Positions 25,555 through 35,100 of a DNA stretch of 64,000 nt are shown here, piece after piece; position 1 is the stretch's first letter, and the number at the start of each line of letters is the position of its first letter. Both the position numbers and the translations under genes were made by a program. The stretch is from assembly GCA_037143335.1 (NCBI GenBank), contig JBAWZA010000014.1:1-64000 (forward strand), in the 5' to 3' direction. The stretch comes from PALSA-1296 sp037143335. Its GTDB lineage: Bacteria; Bacteroidota; Ignavibacteria; Palsa-1295. The notes under the pieces are model-generated. The model was not told the origin of the DNA. It searched no databases and saw nothing but the letters and a program-made list of their open reading frames with translations.

Positions 25555-27846
25555 TTAAAATTGTACCGAAATAGATACAGTCGGAAGTATCGGAAGAAGC
25601 CTCACGTATTTTATTTGTGCGGGATTCCCTGACTGATCTACCTGAGAAATCCAGACGTTACGATAATTATAGACATTGTAGATGTCTATATCAAACTCCG
25701 CATTCCGCGTTTTTGAAAATAAACTGAAATGATGCGTTGCCGAAAGATCGAGTCGGTTATAAGGCGGTAGTCGTAGGGAGTTTTTATCGCCTTCAATTGG
25801 AATCGTATGTGCCGGATTCTCGAAATTTGGTGCAAGTGCTGTAATCTGTGTATAAGCTTGTCCTGTGCCGTAGGTTGCTGTAGTGCCGAGTGTCCAGCGA
25901 TCATTGAGCATGTAGGTCAACACCAGATTGAAATCATTTCTGCGATCATAGGTCGGCGGATACTCCTTGCCTTGATTGATATCAGGAAATGTTCTCCATG
26001 TCCAAGCGAGTGTATAGCCGAACCAACCCGTGAGTCTTCCAACTTGTTTTTGTAAAAAGAACTCAACTCCGTACGATTTGCCATTGCCCACGAAAAGTAC
26101 ATCTTCGAGTGAGTTGGCGGAGCGGATATTCGGCCTGAGTTCTGCCAAATTATACATCTTCTTATAGTACGTCTCGATTTCGAACGTATAATTTTCCCAT
26201 GGCGCAGTAGAGATTCCAAGTACATACTGATCTGCTCGTTGTGGTCCTTGGATTTCATCGGTTGGTGACCAAATATCAAAAACTGATATGAGTTGATTGG
26301 AAGCGAGCTTTAAGTATTGGTGATAAATGCCGTAACTCGCTTTGATCGAAAAGGATGGGTTAATAATATACCGCAAACTCAGGCGTGGGTCAATTCCGAT
26401 TTCGGAATTTGAACTGATCTTATCGAGACGCAATCCGGCAGTGATTGCAAGAGGATCGGTACTGAAGAGGGAAGGCTTCCACTCGTCCTGTACATAGAGA
26501 GCCCCGTAAAAAGGTGTTTGCGACAGATCGGCACTTGCAGGATTATCTCCGACCTGGATTTTAAGTCGGGTATGATACACCGTTCCTTGAATACCTGTAC
26601 GGATTGAATTTCGATCGTTCGGGTTATACTCAAGGCTGAAACGAGCGGTATAATCATTGATTGCATTATCCCACCTAAATGGCTGAGTGCTCGAACCGAA
26701 AGTGAATCCCGAAGAAAAATTACTTGCGTTAATATCTATTTTCGAGAATAGGTCATTCCCAAAAATATGCGTCCACTCAAGTGCTGCGGCTTTATTACCC
26801 CATCCCATCGTGATGTTATTGACAACATTCGATGCCGCAAAGTCGAGGTGATCAGAGCCGAGGTATCCGCTGAGCGAAATTTTATCATTTGGCGATGGAT
26901 TCTGAGTAATCTTCGCATTCAAATCGTAAAAATAATATGCCGGCAACTCCAATTGATCTTGAAGTCCAGCGGCTTTGAGTACTACATCAATGTACGTCCG
27001 CCGGCCCGAGAGCACAAGGGCACCTGAACCGACGGGAGTTTCTATCGTTGCTCGACTTGAAATGAGTCCAAGTGAAAATTTACCTTTCGTAGTATTCCTA
27101 TCACCATCAATGTCTGTCACGCTAAGTACGGCGGAGAGCCTGCCACCGTACTCGGCGGGGAATCCACCCTTTATCAGCTCGACATCCTTGATTGCATCAG
27201 GGTTAAAGGTTGAGAAAAATCCAAAAAAATGTGAAGGGTTATACAACACCGTTCCATTGAGTAGGATAAGATTCTGATCTGGTGAGCCTCCACGGATGTA
27301 GAGGCCGCTTGAAATTTCGCTTGATGTCTGAACACCAGGTAGTAATTGTAAAATGCGAAATAAATCAGCTTCGCCCGCCCGCGGGATGTCATGGACTTGT
27401 TTAGCTGCAATCGTAACTTGTGAAATTTGCGTCTCCTGTACCCGGTTCCGAACTGCCTCGACAGTCACCTCGTTGCCTTTGATGGATTCGACTCGCATCA
27501 TGAAGTTGCGACGGATATTTTCATTCTCTGAAAATTTCATCTGCTCAGTGATACTCTGATAGCCCACTGAACTGACCTCGATCATCACGTCCTCATCCGT
27601 TGGCACGTGGAGGGTGTAATATCCGCTCTTATTCGAAACGGCTCCGATCTTCAATGCACGGATGCGAACCCGAGCGCCAACGATTGTCTCGCCAGAAGCC
27701 GAATCCGTCACGAATCCGGAGATAGTGGCGATGCCTGAGTCGAGTTCGGAATGGGTGTGCCTTGGAATAGCTAACGCTTTATCATTTGTTGAAACGGTGG
27801 AAGTAAAAATGAGTGCGGCAAATAATACGGTAGCTTTTATTGACAT
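25555..27846 (-). CDS. TonB-dependent outer-membrane receptor
   Basis: The 763-residue protein takes up an unknown ligand across the outer membrane using TonB energy. It has a signal peptide, a carboxypeptidase-regulatory-like domain (about 40-125: ATISGFVTDSASGETIVGAR, with GYYTLHVPTDEDVMIEVSSV), a plug (about 145-245: IPRAGEADLFRILQLLPGVQ, TSSEISSGLYIRGGSPDQNL) and a 22-strand-type barrel that ends in Phe (VSISVQF). It lies in the minus run ECF sigma-small membrane protein-receptor-DUF4249. No FecR-type anti-sigma or N-terminal signalling domain is seen, so a direct surface-signalling circuit is not proven. Confidence 0.94.
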   Translation of the reverse strand: MSIKATVLFAALIFTSTVSTNDKALAIPRHTHSELDSGIATISGFVTDSASGETIVGARVRIRALKIGAVSNKSGYYTLHVPTDEDVMIEVSSVGYQSITEQMKFSENENIRRNFMMRVESIKGNEVTVEAVRNRVQETQISQVTIAAKQVHDIPRAGEADLFRILQLLPGVQTSSEISSGLYIRGGSPDQNLILLNGTVLYNPSHFFGFFSTFNPDAIKDVELIKGGFPAEYGGRLSAVLSVTDIDGDRNTTKGKFSLGLISSRATIETPVGSGALVLSGRRTYIDVVLKAAGLQDQLELPAYYFYDLNAKITQNPSPNDKISLSGYLGSDHLDFAASNVVNNITMGWGNKAAALEWTHIFGNDLFSKIDINASNFSSGFTFGSSTQPFRWDNAINDYTARFSLEYNPNDRNSIRTGIQGTVYHTRLKIQVGDNPASADLSQTPFYGALYVQDEWKPSLFSTDPLAITAGLRLDKISSNSEIGIDPRLSLRYIINPSFSIKASYGIYHQYLKLASNQLISVFDIWSPTDEIQGPQRADQYVLGISTAPWENYTFEIETYYKKMYNLAELRPNIRSANSLEDVLFVGNGKSYGVEFFLQKQVGRLTGWFGYTLAWTWRTFPDINQGKEYPPTYDRRNDFNLVLTYMLNDRWTLGTTATYGTGQAYTQITALAPNFENPAHTIPIEGDKNSLRLPPYNRLDLSATHHFSLFSKTRNAEFDIDIYNVYNYRNVWISQVDQSGNPAQIKYVRLLPILPTVSISVQF

Positions 27847-27888
27847 GAAAATCTGTAAAATTGTTGTCCCCGGACAAACTGCGACGAG

Positions 27889-28293
27889 TTATACGGGATT
27901 TTTCTCATCTGTGTCACGGTCCATTTTGTCTTTCGCTGAGCGCCACATGGTTCGCATATCCTCATGCTTCCAGCGTTCGCGATCTTCGGCGGACATGTTC
28001 TTATATTTCTCTTCCCAATCTTTTCCCCAACACTGCCAGCTTTTGTAGGTATTCCAATCTTTATCCCACTCGCCCATCCAATGGCGGGGTTTCCGGTGAT
28101 GATTGTTGTGATGACCGCGGAAGCCGCCGAAGAAAATTTTCGAGAGTACGAGTAATCCGATCGTCTGCCAATAGGTGAGTATTGGCCCGTGGAATAATTC
28201 TGGAACGAGTGCATTCCACAAACTCATCGAAATAAATCCGAAGAGAAAAATAAATGCGACAAAGAACAAAACCCCTTTTATGATTCTAAACAT
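27889..28293 (-). CDS. Small membrane protein with His-rich tail, ECF sigma partner
   Basis: The 134-residue protein has two hydrophobic segments (about 5-27 and 40-55) with the motif SLWNALVPELFHGPILTYWQ then TIGLLVLSKIFFGGFRG. From memory this LWN..P..F....I.YWQ..GLL.L motif is a recurrent small protein next to ECF sigma factors in Bacteroidota and Proteobacteria. After the second segment comes HHNNHHRKPRHW and a Trp-rich acidic/basic tail ending in a helix (MSAEDRERWKHEDMRTMWRS). I infer a membrane partner, possibly an anti-sigma or metal-sensing protein; no function is established in the sequence. Gaps are 31 bases to the sigma gene and 42 bases to the receptor. Confidence 0.75.
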   Translation of the reverse strand: MFRIIKGVLFFVAFIFLFGFISMSLWNALVPELFHGPILTYWQTIGLLVLSKIFFGGFRGHHNNHHRKPRHWMGEWDKDWNTYKSWQCWGKDWEEKYKNMSAEDRERWKHEDMRTMWRSAKDKMDRDTDEKNPV

Positions 28294-28324
28294 CTTTTGT
28301 TTCCTTTCTGAAAAATCTTTTATG

Positions 28325-28888
28325 TTAAGTACTTACTTGATTGAATTCTGCCAGGCGTCTTTGAAGATATTTGAGTGCGTATCTTTTTCTTGACAAGAGT
28401 GTATTTACTTTTTCGCCTGTCATTCTCGAAATCTCCTCATACGGAATTCCTTCGATCTCGTGCATCACGAATACATCTCGCTGAGCTTCCGGAAGCTCGT
28501 CCAGAGCGTTCATCAATGCTTCGCGAAAGAATGAATTCTCGAGAAGCTGATCTGGAAGGAGTGAATTCGTATCCTCTAGCTCAAGGAACGGATCATCCTC
28601 TATATCAGGAGTGATCGTTGAAAATGAAACCGCTTTCTTTTTTCTATACCAGTCCGTGATCTTATTCCGCGCGACAGTAAAGAGCCATGCCGAAGCTGAG
28701 GCGATCTGCTCCTCAGGGTCAGCGGCAGCAAGTTGGTAGAAGACATCTTGCATGATGTCCTCTGCATCCTCGACTCCGCCAACGCGAACCTGAATAAAAC
28801 GGCGCAGTTTATCCTTCACAAGAGCGTACGTCCGGTCTATGCTGGTATTCACTGCTGTCTTCTCTGGTATGGTAATAATTCCTTCCAC
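28325..28888 (-). CDS. ECF-type RNA polymerase sigma factor
   Basis: The 187-residue protein has region 2 (about 25-95: RVGGVEDAEDIMQDVFYQLA, then SASAWLFTVARNKITDWYRK) and region 4 (about 130-180: LDELPEAQRDVFVMHEIEGI, PYEEISRMTGEKVNTLLSRK), the full ECF layout without regions 1.1 or 3. It heads a minus-strand run with a small membrane protein, a TonB receptor and a DUF4249 lipoprotein, which suggests control of surface uptake. The target promoter cannot be read from this window. Confidence 0.92.
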   Translation of the reverse strand: MEGIITIPEKTAVNTSIDRTYALVKDKLRRFIQVRVGGVEDAEDIMQDVFYQLAAADPEEQIASASAWLFTVARNKITDWYRKKKAVSFSTITPDIEDDPFLELEDTNSLLPDQLLENSFFREALMNALDELPEAQRDVFVMHEIEGIPYEEISRMTGEKVNTLLSRKRYALKYLQRRLAEFNQVST

Positions 28889-28975
28889 GTATAACAGAAA
28901 TCTATAGGGTTAAAGACGAGCACCCCGAAGATTTATTGTAGTTCTACAGAAAAATAATCCAACATCTACAACCGC

Positions 28976-29037
28976 GTCATTTCGACTATTCTTCTGCGAT
29001 CACAAGAGCAGAAGGGAGAAATCGTTATGTCTGAATT
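28976..29037. repeat. Dispersed repeat R2, copy 2 (longer)
   Basis: This 62-base copy shares its two ends with 16036-16073 and carries an internal stem TTCTGC/GCAGAA. It lies in the 339-base gap 28889-29227, which otherwise holds AT-rich sequence, a TATATTTG-like box at 29097-29104 and a small ATGCT/AGCAT stem at 29118-29132; no gene is seen there. Confidence 0.65.
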
Positions 29038-29096
29038 CAACAGGATAACAAAAACAAAGGTATTTTTTTTTTTGAATAACGCAGCAAATTTTGTGT

Positions 29097-29104
29097 CATA
29101 TTTG
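29097..29104 (+). promoter_or_regulatory. Candidate -7 box (CATATTTG) before the LuxR-type gene
   Basis: One mismatch to TAnnTTTG. It would give a leader of about 117 bases to the ATG at 29228. Weak evidence. Confidence 0.3.
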
Positions 29105-29227
29105 TACTGCCAGATAGATGCTACGGGAGCATAAGATGACTTGTCGGCTGATGCCGAGGTTATTTTGTTGCTCTTTTTTATTGTGGTAAGTGAGATTTGC
29201 AACATTTTTTTTCAGGTACTAATCAGC

Positions 29228-29524
29228 ATGACAACAAACCCAAATTCCGAAAATTCTACACCGCCCTCTCCCCGCGACGAGTTTATGGAGAAATTCGTAC
29301 GTGAACACCCAGAGTTTCTTAAGAAGCTTTTTGAGAAAGTGCCAAGAATTTTGCCGGAGGAGCTGGATGTATGCGCTTGCGTACATAAAGGACTGAAGAA
29401 TAGAACGACGTCTAAAATACTCGACATGTCTGAACGGAGTGTCGAATCGCACCGAAGAAGCGTCTGTTTCAAAGCAGGATTGAAAGATGGGCAACGATTG
29501 AGATCATACCTGAAGATTCTGTAA
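29228..29524 (+). CDS. Small LuxR-type DNA-binding protein without a receiver domain
   Basis: The 98-residue protein has an acidic/Pro-Ser start (MTTNPNSENSTPPSPRDEF), a helix EKFVREHPEFLKKLFEKVPR and a LuxR/GerE-like helix-turn-helix: ILPEELDVCACVHKGLKNRT, then TSKILDMSERSVESHRRSVC, where S.RSVE.HR.. matches the recognition helix. It lacks a phosphorylation or ligand domain, so it would be a stand-alone regulator or one half of a larger circuit. An upstream TTG at 29141 would add 29 hydrophobic residues and is less likely. It is followed by the phased decamer array at 29544-29579 and the Cys-rich secreted gene. Confidence 0.72.
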   Translation: MTTNPNSENSTPPSPRDEFMEKFVREHPEFLKKLFEKVPRILPEELDVCACVHKGLKNRTTSKILDMSERSVESHRRSVCFKAGLKDGQRLRSYLKIL

Positions 29525-29543
29525 CATAAAATGTGCGGAAACC

Positions 29544-29579
29544 GCGTATTTCTGGGTATTTCCGGGTATTCTCGGGTAA
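29544..29579 (+). promoter_or_regulatory. Array of four 10-bp direct repeats (consensus TCTGGGTATT)
   Basis: GCGTATT, TCTGGGTATT, TCCGGGTATT and CTCGGGTA(AC) follow each other with exact 10-base spacing, so the same face of the helix is presented at each unit. It begins 19 bases after the LuxR-type stop and lies 77-112 bases before the start of the Cys-rich gene, upstream of a TATTTTCG box at 29601-29608. It looks like an activator or repressor binding array. Confidence 0.6.
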
Positions 29580-29655
29580 CGGATTTTTTTCTGAATGTTG
29601 TATTTTCGCATCGTTGAAAACATGTGTTTTCATTTTTTTAACTATATTCATCTCG

Positions 29656-30237
29656 ATGACAATGATACATTTAACTTCAAAACTCAAAGGAATCGCTTTA
29701 GCGGTTTCGGTATTTATGGTTTGTGCTTGTTGGGTAAGTACTTCATTTGCGCAGTATCCTCAGGTATCAACGCAGTCAAATTGCTTCACGACTTCAGTCT
29801 CAGCAGTAACTGATGGGTCAAAATGTGATCCGTCAAGCCTTGATATATGCGGTTCTAGTCCATCCGACGAAGAAACTTGTTACATCTGTGCAGACGTCAC
29901 AATTTGCTTGGATAAGTGTAGTGGGATTAGCCCGACAAAAATACGGATTGAATCCGTTTCGAGTACTGACTGCCATTCAGTTTGTAGTCCAACTGGCGAT
30001 TTCAATTCAAACTACCCAAATGATCCTGGCTACACCTGTAGCTGGAATAACCCTCGAGACTTGATCTATGCAACAGCAGGAGGCATACCCGATAATGGAT
30101 GCGCTTCGTTTAGAATCTGTCGGAATACGAAAGGGACAAACTCGGGTACACATCAGCACTATCGCATTACAATACTTGCTCCTGCAAATGCTCATTGTGG
30201 GATGACTCAATGTGGATATGCTGAGGTAGTATTTTGA
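29656..30237 (+). CDS. Cysteine-rich secreted protein of unknown function
   Basis: The start at 29656 gives MTMIHLTSKLKGIALAVSVF followed by a typical signal peptide cut after TSFAQ (longer upstream frame not needed). The mature part of about 160 residues has 14 Cys in patterns such as DIC...ETC.IC...TIC..KC, TDC..VC and HC...QC, which suggests a disulfide-knotted extracellular fold. The last third contains NGCASFRICRNTKGTNSGTH and ends AHCGMTQCGYAEVVF. I do not recognise the family; there is no T9SS domain. It follows a LuxR-type regulator and a repeat array that probably controls it. Confidence 0.7.
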   Translation: MTMIHLTSKLKGIALAVSVFMVCACWVSTSFAQYPQVSTQSNCFTTSVSAVTDGSKCDPSSLDICGSSPSDEETCYICADVTICLDKCSGISPTKIRIESVSSTDCHSVCSPTGDFNSNYPNDPGYTCSWNNPRDLIYATAGGIPDNGCASFRICRNTKGTNSGTHQHYRITILAPANAHCGMTQCGYAEVVF

Positions 30238-30438
30238 GATCATAGTTTATCTCATGTTTACGGTATGAAAGGTTGGGAGTGCTTCAGAAGTTTCCGCGAC
30301 CACTTCGCTATATTTTTGAAGCACTTCACATCTTTGTAGCTATCCCTAGATTTCTGGTTCACTGAGGAATTATCCTCTTTGAAAAACGGGTTATCTGTTG
30401 GACGGACTCTTTATTTTGTAAGGTGATTATAGACAACG

Positions 30439-32064
30439 ATGAACCGCTCTGCAATACGTATACTTCATAAATCATTGGTATTGCTGTCCTTACTTCATTG
30501 TATTTGCTCTGCCCAAACCGCCCCCAAGATCAAATGGCAAAAATGTTACGGTGGTAAGGGTAGGGAATTGTTTCCATCAATAATTACGACAAGAGATGGC
30601 GGGTATATCTTTGCTGGGAGTTCGGACTCTGTCAGTGGTGATGTAACGAGTGTCCACACCCAAGGTGTCCATGATTTCTGGATTGTCAAACTTGATTCAG
30701 CGGGCAATATACAATGGCAAAAAAGCTATGGAGGTAGTTCACCTGATTACGCATACTCAATTATTCAAACATCTGATAATGGTTATGCTGTCACCGGCTT
30801 CACGAATTCTACTGACGGGGACGTGCCCGATGGCATCGGAAAGGGAGATGGGGATGTCTGGATAATAAAAATTGATTCAATCGGGAAGCTACTATCGGAA
30901 AAATGTATTGGTGGTACATCAAATGATGTGGGAGGTAGTTCAATCATTCAGACGTTTGATCAAGGATATGCGGTCGTTGGTTTGACGCAGTCAAACAATG
31001 GAGATATTCTTGGGAATCACGGACTTCAAGATGGTCTGTTCGTCAAATTGGATTCGGTTGGAAATATCAAAACAGTAAGGTGCTTCGGTGGATCTGGCAA
31101 TGACGCTTTTCAGAGCATCATCCAAACACCCGATAGTGGTTATGTGATTTGTGGCACAATCGGTTCAAGTGACGAAGGTTTCGGCGACGTACATCAAGAT
31201 AAATTCGGTTATGTTACCGATCTATGGGTGCTAAAATTAGATAAAGATTTAATCATCGAATGGCAAATTTTTTTAGGTGGATATAGTTCTGATGAAGGGC
31301 GCAGTATAACACTAACAAGAGACGGAGGGTATGCTGTAACGGGTTTGACGAGATCAACTGATGGTGATGTCACAGGTTATCACGGCGGTGATGACATCTG
31401 GGTTTCAAAGTTAAATCACTTGGGCAAGATCCAATGGCAACGTACACTCGGAGGATCCTTAGATGAAGATGTTTATTCAATTATTCAGACCGAGGATTCT
31501 GGATTTGTGGTCGCTGGTTTGACGGATTCACATGATGGCGATGTCAATGGGTTGCATTTCAATAAGAAGGATTCTTCTGATGGTTGGGTAGTAAAGCTTT
31601 CCAAGCTAGGTGAATTAGAATGGCAGAAATGTGTAGGAGGGACAGCAAGGGATGGGTTAACTAGTGTTGTCGAAACCTCTACAGGGGAATTAGTTGTCGC
31701 AGGCTGGACAGAATCTGATAATGGAGATGTTTCTGGCAATCATGGAAATTCAGATATTTGGGCCGTCAAACTCTCACCTCCAGCAAACGCTGTAAATGAC
31801 TTTGGTTCAGGTGGAACAAAACCTCTGTGGATTTATCCGAATCCAACTAACGAGGTCGCGAATCTTTTCCTCTTTGAATCCACAACGGTTCAAAAAATCC
31901 AATTCTACGACCTCCTCGGCATACAGTACTTTCCAGATTACAAAGTTGCCAACAATATTCTCACCATTGACACGCACGACCTGCCCACTGGCTCCTTCAT
32001 CGTCCGTGTTGCCTACCAAAACACCACCCGCGATGAAATTCGGAAATTTGTGCATGTGAGGTAA
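30439..32064 (+). CDS. Secreted seven-repeat propeller protein with T9SS sorting domain
   Basis: The 541-residue protein has a signal peptide (residues 1-25, ending CSAQ) and seven tandem repeats of about 60 residues, from about 30 to 455. Each reads roughly I.WQK..GG...D...SIIQT.D.GY.V.G.T.S.DGDV......D.WV.KLD..G, for example IQWQKSYGGSSPDYAYSIIQ and DGDVTGYHGGDDIWVSKLN. Seven copies fit one seven-bladed beta propeller. The C-terminal part (LWIYPNPTNEVANLFLFES, LPTGSFIVRVAYQNTTRDEI) is a T9SS type A domain. The repeats have no catalytic motif, so this is probably a surface adhesion or scaffold protein. The gap 30238-30438 before it holds no recognised element. Confidence 0.85.
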   Translation: MNRSAIRILHKSLVLLSLLHCICSAQTAPKIKWQKCYGGKGRELFPSIITTRDGGYIFAGSSDSVSGDVTSVHTQGVHDFWIVKLDSAGNIQWQKSYGGSSPDYAYSIIQTSDNGYAVTGFTNSTDGDVPDGIGKGDGDVWIIKIDSIGKLLSEKCIGGTSNDVGGSSIIQTFDQGYAVVGLTQSNNGDILGNHGLQDGLFVKLDSVGNIKTVRCFGGSGNDAFQSIIQTPDSGYVICGTIGSSDEGFGDVHQDKFGYVTDLWVLKLDKDLIIEWQIFLGGYSSDEGRSITLTRDGGYAVTGLTRSTDGDVTGYHGGDDIWVSKLNHLGKIQWQRTLGGSLDEDVYSIIQTEDSGFVVAGLTDSHDGDVNGLHFNKKDSSDGWVVKLSKLGELEWQKCVGGTARDGLTSVVETSTGELVVAGWTESDNGDVSGNHGNSDIWAVKLSPPANAVNDFGSGGTKPLWIYPNPTNEVANLFLFESTTVQKIQFYDLLGIQYFPDYKVANNILTIDTHDLPTGSFIVRVAYQNTTRDEIRKFVHVR

Positions 32065-32138
32065 GGGGATTCCATTTCTGTATTCCTGCGATTCGTTACC
32101 TTGTGAGGGGTTGAAACCTTGCGTCGGTTTGAAAGTGG

Positions 32139-32146
32139 TATATTTG
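32139..32146 (+). promoter_or_regulatory. Bacteroidota-type -7 box (TATATTTG)
   Basis: An exact TAnnTTTG match 36 bases before the ATG of the PNGase F-like gene. No well-spaced TTTG -33 element is seen. Confidence 0.5.
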
Positions 32147-32182
32147 TAGCGATTGTCGCTTGCGCATATATAGAATAATACC

Positions 32183-35100
32183 ATGAAATTCCTACACATT
32201 TGCATTGTAACTGTTTCACTTTTCTTTGTTTCAGCCATTTATGGGCAGTCCAAACGGGATACGCTCAAGACGTTCACCTATGGCTCGCCGGCGCAAGCGA
32301 AGTTTCTTTTTCCTCCGCTTACGGAAAGATATGAGAAAATTATTATGCACTACAAACTCCGCTGTCCGCCGGGTGTTCAGTGCGGTGAGTGGGATTACTT
32401 GATGTATGTCAATCTCTATGACCATACCGGAAAAATCGACTCTACCAGCGACACGGTGTATTCGTTTAAGGTTAATGGCGGAATTCTTCCATCAATCGGA
32501 TTCGATTGGAATCCAACGTTTTCATTCGCACCAAAACTGAGCTATAATGTCACTCGTCAAGTGACGAATTCGCTTGATACGGCAATCATTGGCGCGGGGA
32601 AATCAAGTTCGAATAACCCGCTCCAATCTTCGACAGATGTTGCGCGCTCGCAGTATGTCTGGAAGGCATCAGAACTATTGGCGGCGGGACTCAAGCAAGG
32701 AGACCTCACCGGTATCAGATTCAAAACTGCTGATGTGAATGGAGTAATGAATAATCTGCGAGTGCAGATGAAGATTTCTACCAAAGATTCGCTAACGCCA
32801 TCATCGTATGAGTTCGGTGGTTTCATCACCGTCTATGATCGGAATACAATATTCCCGAATTCCGGTTGGAATAAACTTGATTTCCCAACTTCATTCAGTT
32901 GGGATGGTGCATCAAATATCGTCATTGATATTAGTTACGACAATCATAACTCTGGCGAATTTGGATCACTTGTAAAAGCAGATAGCCAAGCATTCGCTTC
33001 AGGCATTTTTGCGATCTCACCGAAGAATTCTTTACATTTTGAAAATACAGATTTTATAGATGTACCACCTCAGGCTCTGGCAGGATGCGATAGCGCAATC
33101 ACGATTTCGTTCTGGCAATATGGCAATCCAAAATATCAACCACAAAATCAATCGTCGTTCGAAGCAATAAATTCACAAGGTCAGCGTGTGTTGAATGCAC
33201 ACGTGACATGGTCTGATGGCACGGTGTACTGGGATGCAGGTTCTGTATTTGGAAGTTATGATCGGATACAGAAAGCTGTTGCTCCCACGGACTACGAAGG
33301 GAAGTGGACTTACTGGACGTTCACAAAAAATGTGAAGACAGGTGCGATGAATATCTATCAGAACGGAACACTGTTTATGAATGGCACCTCGAAGAAGAGA
33401 CTGATGTCTGATATTACGCGCTTCCGCCTCGGCTCCGGCAGTAATGGAGATAATAATTACGATGGCAACATAGATGAATTCGCGATTTGGAATGCCGAAC
33501 TTCCAGCATCTGCGATTGCCTCAATCATGGGGCATGGTGCAACAGCGAATGCTACGTATAAGAAAAAGCTTCGTGTGTATTATGCCTCCAGTGTGAACAA
33601 CCACTCTGTCCTTGACGAAAGCGGGAATGGATTTAACGGGACGCTCTACGGATTTCCGATGAAAGAGCGCGTAAAGGGCAGAGACCTCTATCAGGGATTC
33701 GTTTCTACGACCGCTAGACCAATGATCATGTTCGAGGAAGGAAAATATACATCGAAGTATGATACGACAGTGTCGGTTGACACCTCTGTCAATGCCGATT
33801 TCCAGATCATTCGTTACAATGCGACAGCGAACGGTCCGGTACCAAAAGATACACTGACGGTGTACCCGCAACAAATTAATTATGTCTTTACAAAAAAGGG
33901 AACAGTATTTGATTCGACACGTCTCCCGGTTGATACCACGATGAACTTGAGCAAGACTCCTTACATGCGGAAGTTTGAAATTATCAATCGCTACGAAATC
34001 GGCAGGTACATCACTGAGTACGGCAATCCGACCTCACCGACAAATACACTTGCAAACGGTGGCGAGTTCACGTGGGATTATGATGTCAGTGACTATCGCA
34101 CACTCTTACACGATTCAGTTGAGTTGAATGCTTATAATCAGCAAGAGCTTGTAGATGTGCAATTCGAATTTGTGAAAGGTACGCCTCCGCGGGATCCGCT
34201 TTCGGTTACGAATTTATGGAATGGTGATTTCTGGTATGGCACAAATACTCCGATCACAACGTGGCTTCATCCGATTAAGGTGAAGATTCCTGAAAATGCA
34301 CTTAATAGCAGGATCTTACTTCGTCCGACAGGTCATGGCGGTGGCGATCAGGAAAATTGCGCAGAGTTTTGTCCGAAGGATCACTTCTTGCTTGTCAACA
34401 ACGAGGAGAAGTGGAGACAGAATGTGTGGCGTACTGATTGCGGTCTCAATCCACTCTACCCGCAAGGTGGCACATGGGTCTATAGCCGTACGAACTGGTG
34501 TCCAGGCGCTGATGTACGGACGTATATACATGAACTTACACCCGATGTAAAGCCAGGTGATTCTGTCACCTTAGATTACAAAGTTGAAGACTACAAATCA
34601 AATGGAGGTGGGAACACTCCGAATTGGGTGCTTGAGACACAACTCATTAGTTATGGCAAACCAAATTTTGCTACGAATGCAACGCTCGTACAAATTAAAT
34701 CACCAAGCACGGCTAATGCATTCACTCGTCATAATCCGATTTGCGGTAATCCCGTTGTCACTATTCAGAACAATGGGACGAATGTTCTCAAGAGTGTAGA
34801 TATTTCCTATGGAATTGTCGGTGCGCCGATGAGTACGTTTCATTGGACAGGGAATCTTGGATTCTTAGATTCGGTAGATGTCGAGTTAGGAAAATTTTCG
34901 TGGGCTTCATCGAGCAAAAAATTCCAAGCGACGCTCAGTAATCCTAACGGCAGTGCTGATGAGTACACGGATGACGATGCACTGCAATCCGATTTTGTAG
35001 CTCCGCCAGTATATCCATCCACGATAGTTTTTGAGTTCAAAACGAATGCCTCGCCAGAAGAGAATTCGTATGCTGTCTATGACATCGCTGGAAATGTTGT

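Noticed and set aside
29544..29579. A short CRISPR-like array
   Set aside because: The units are 10 bases with no spacers, and no cas genes are nearby.
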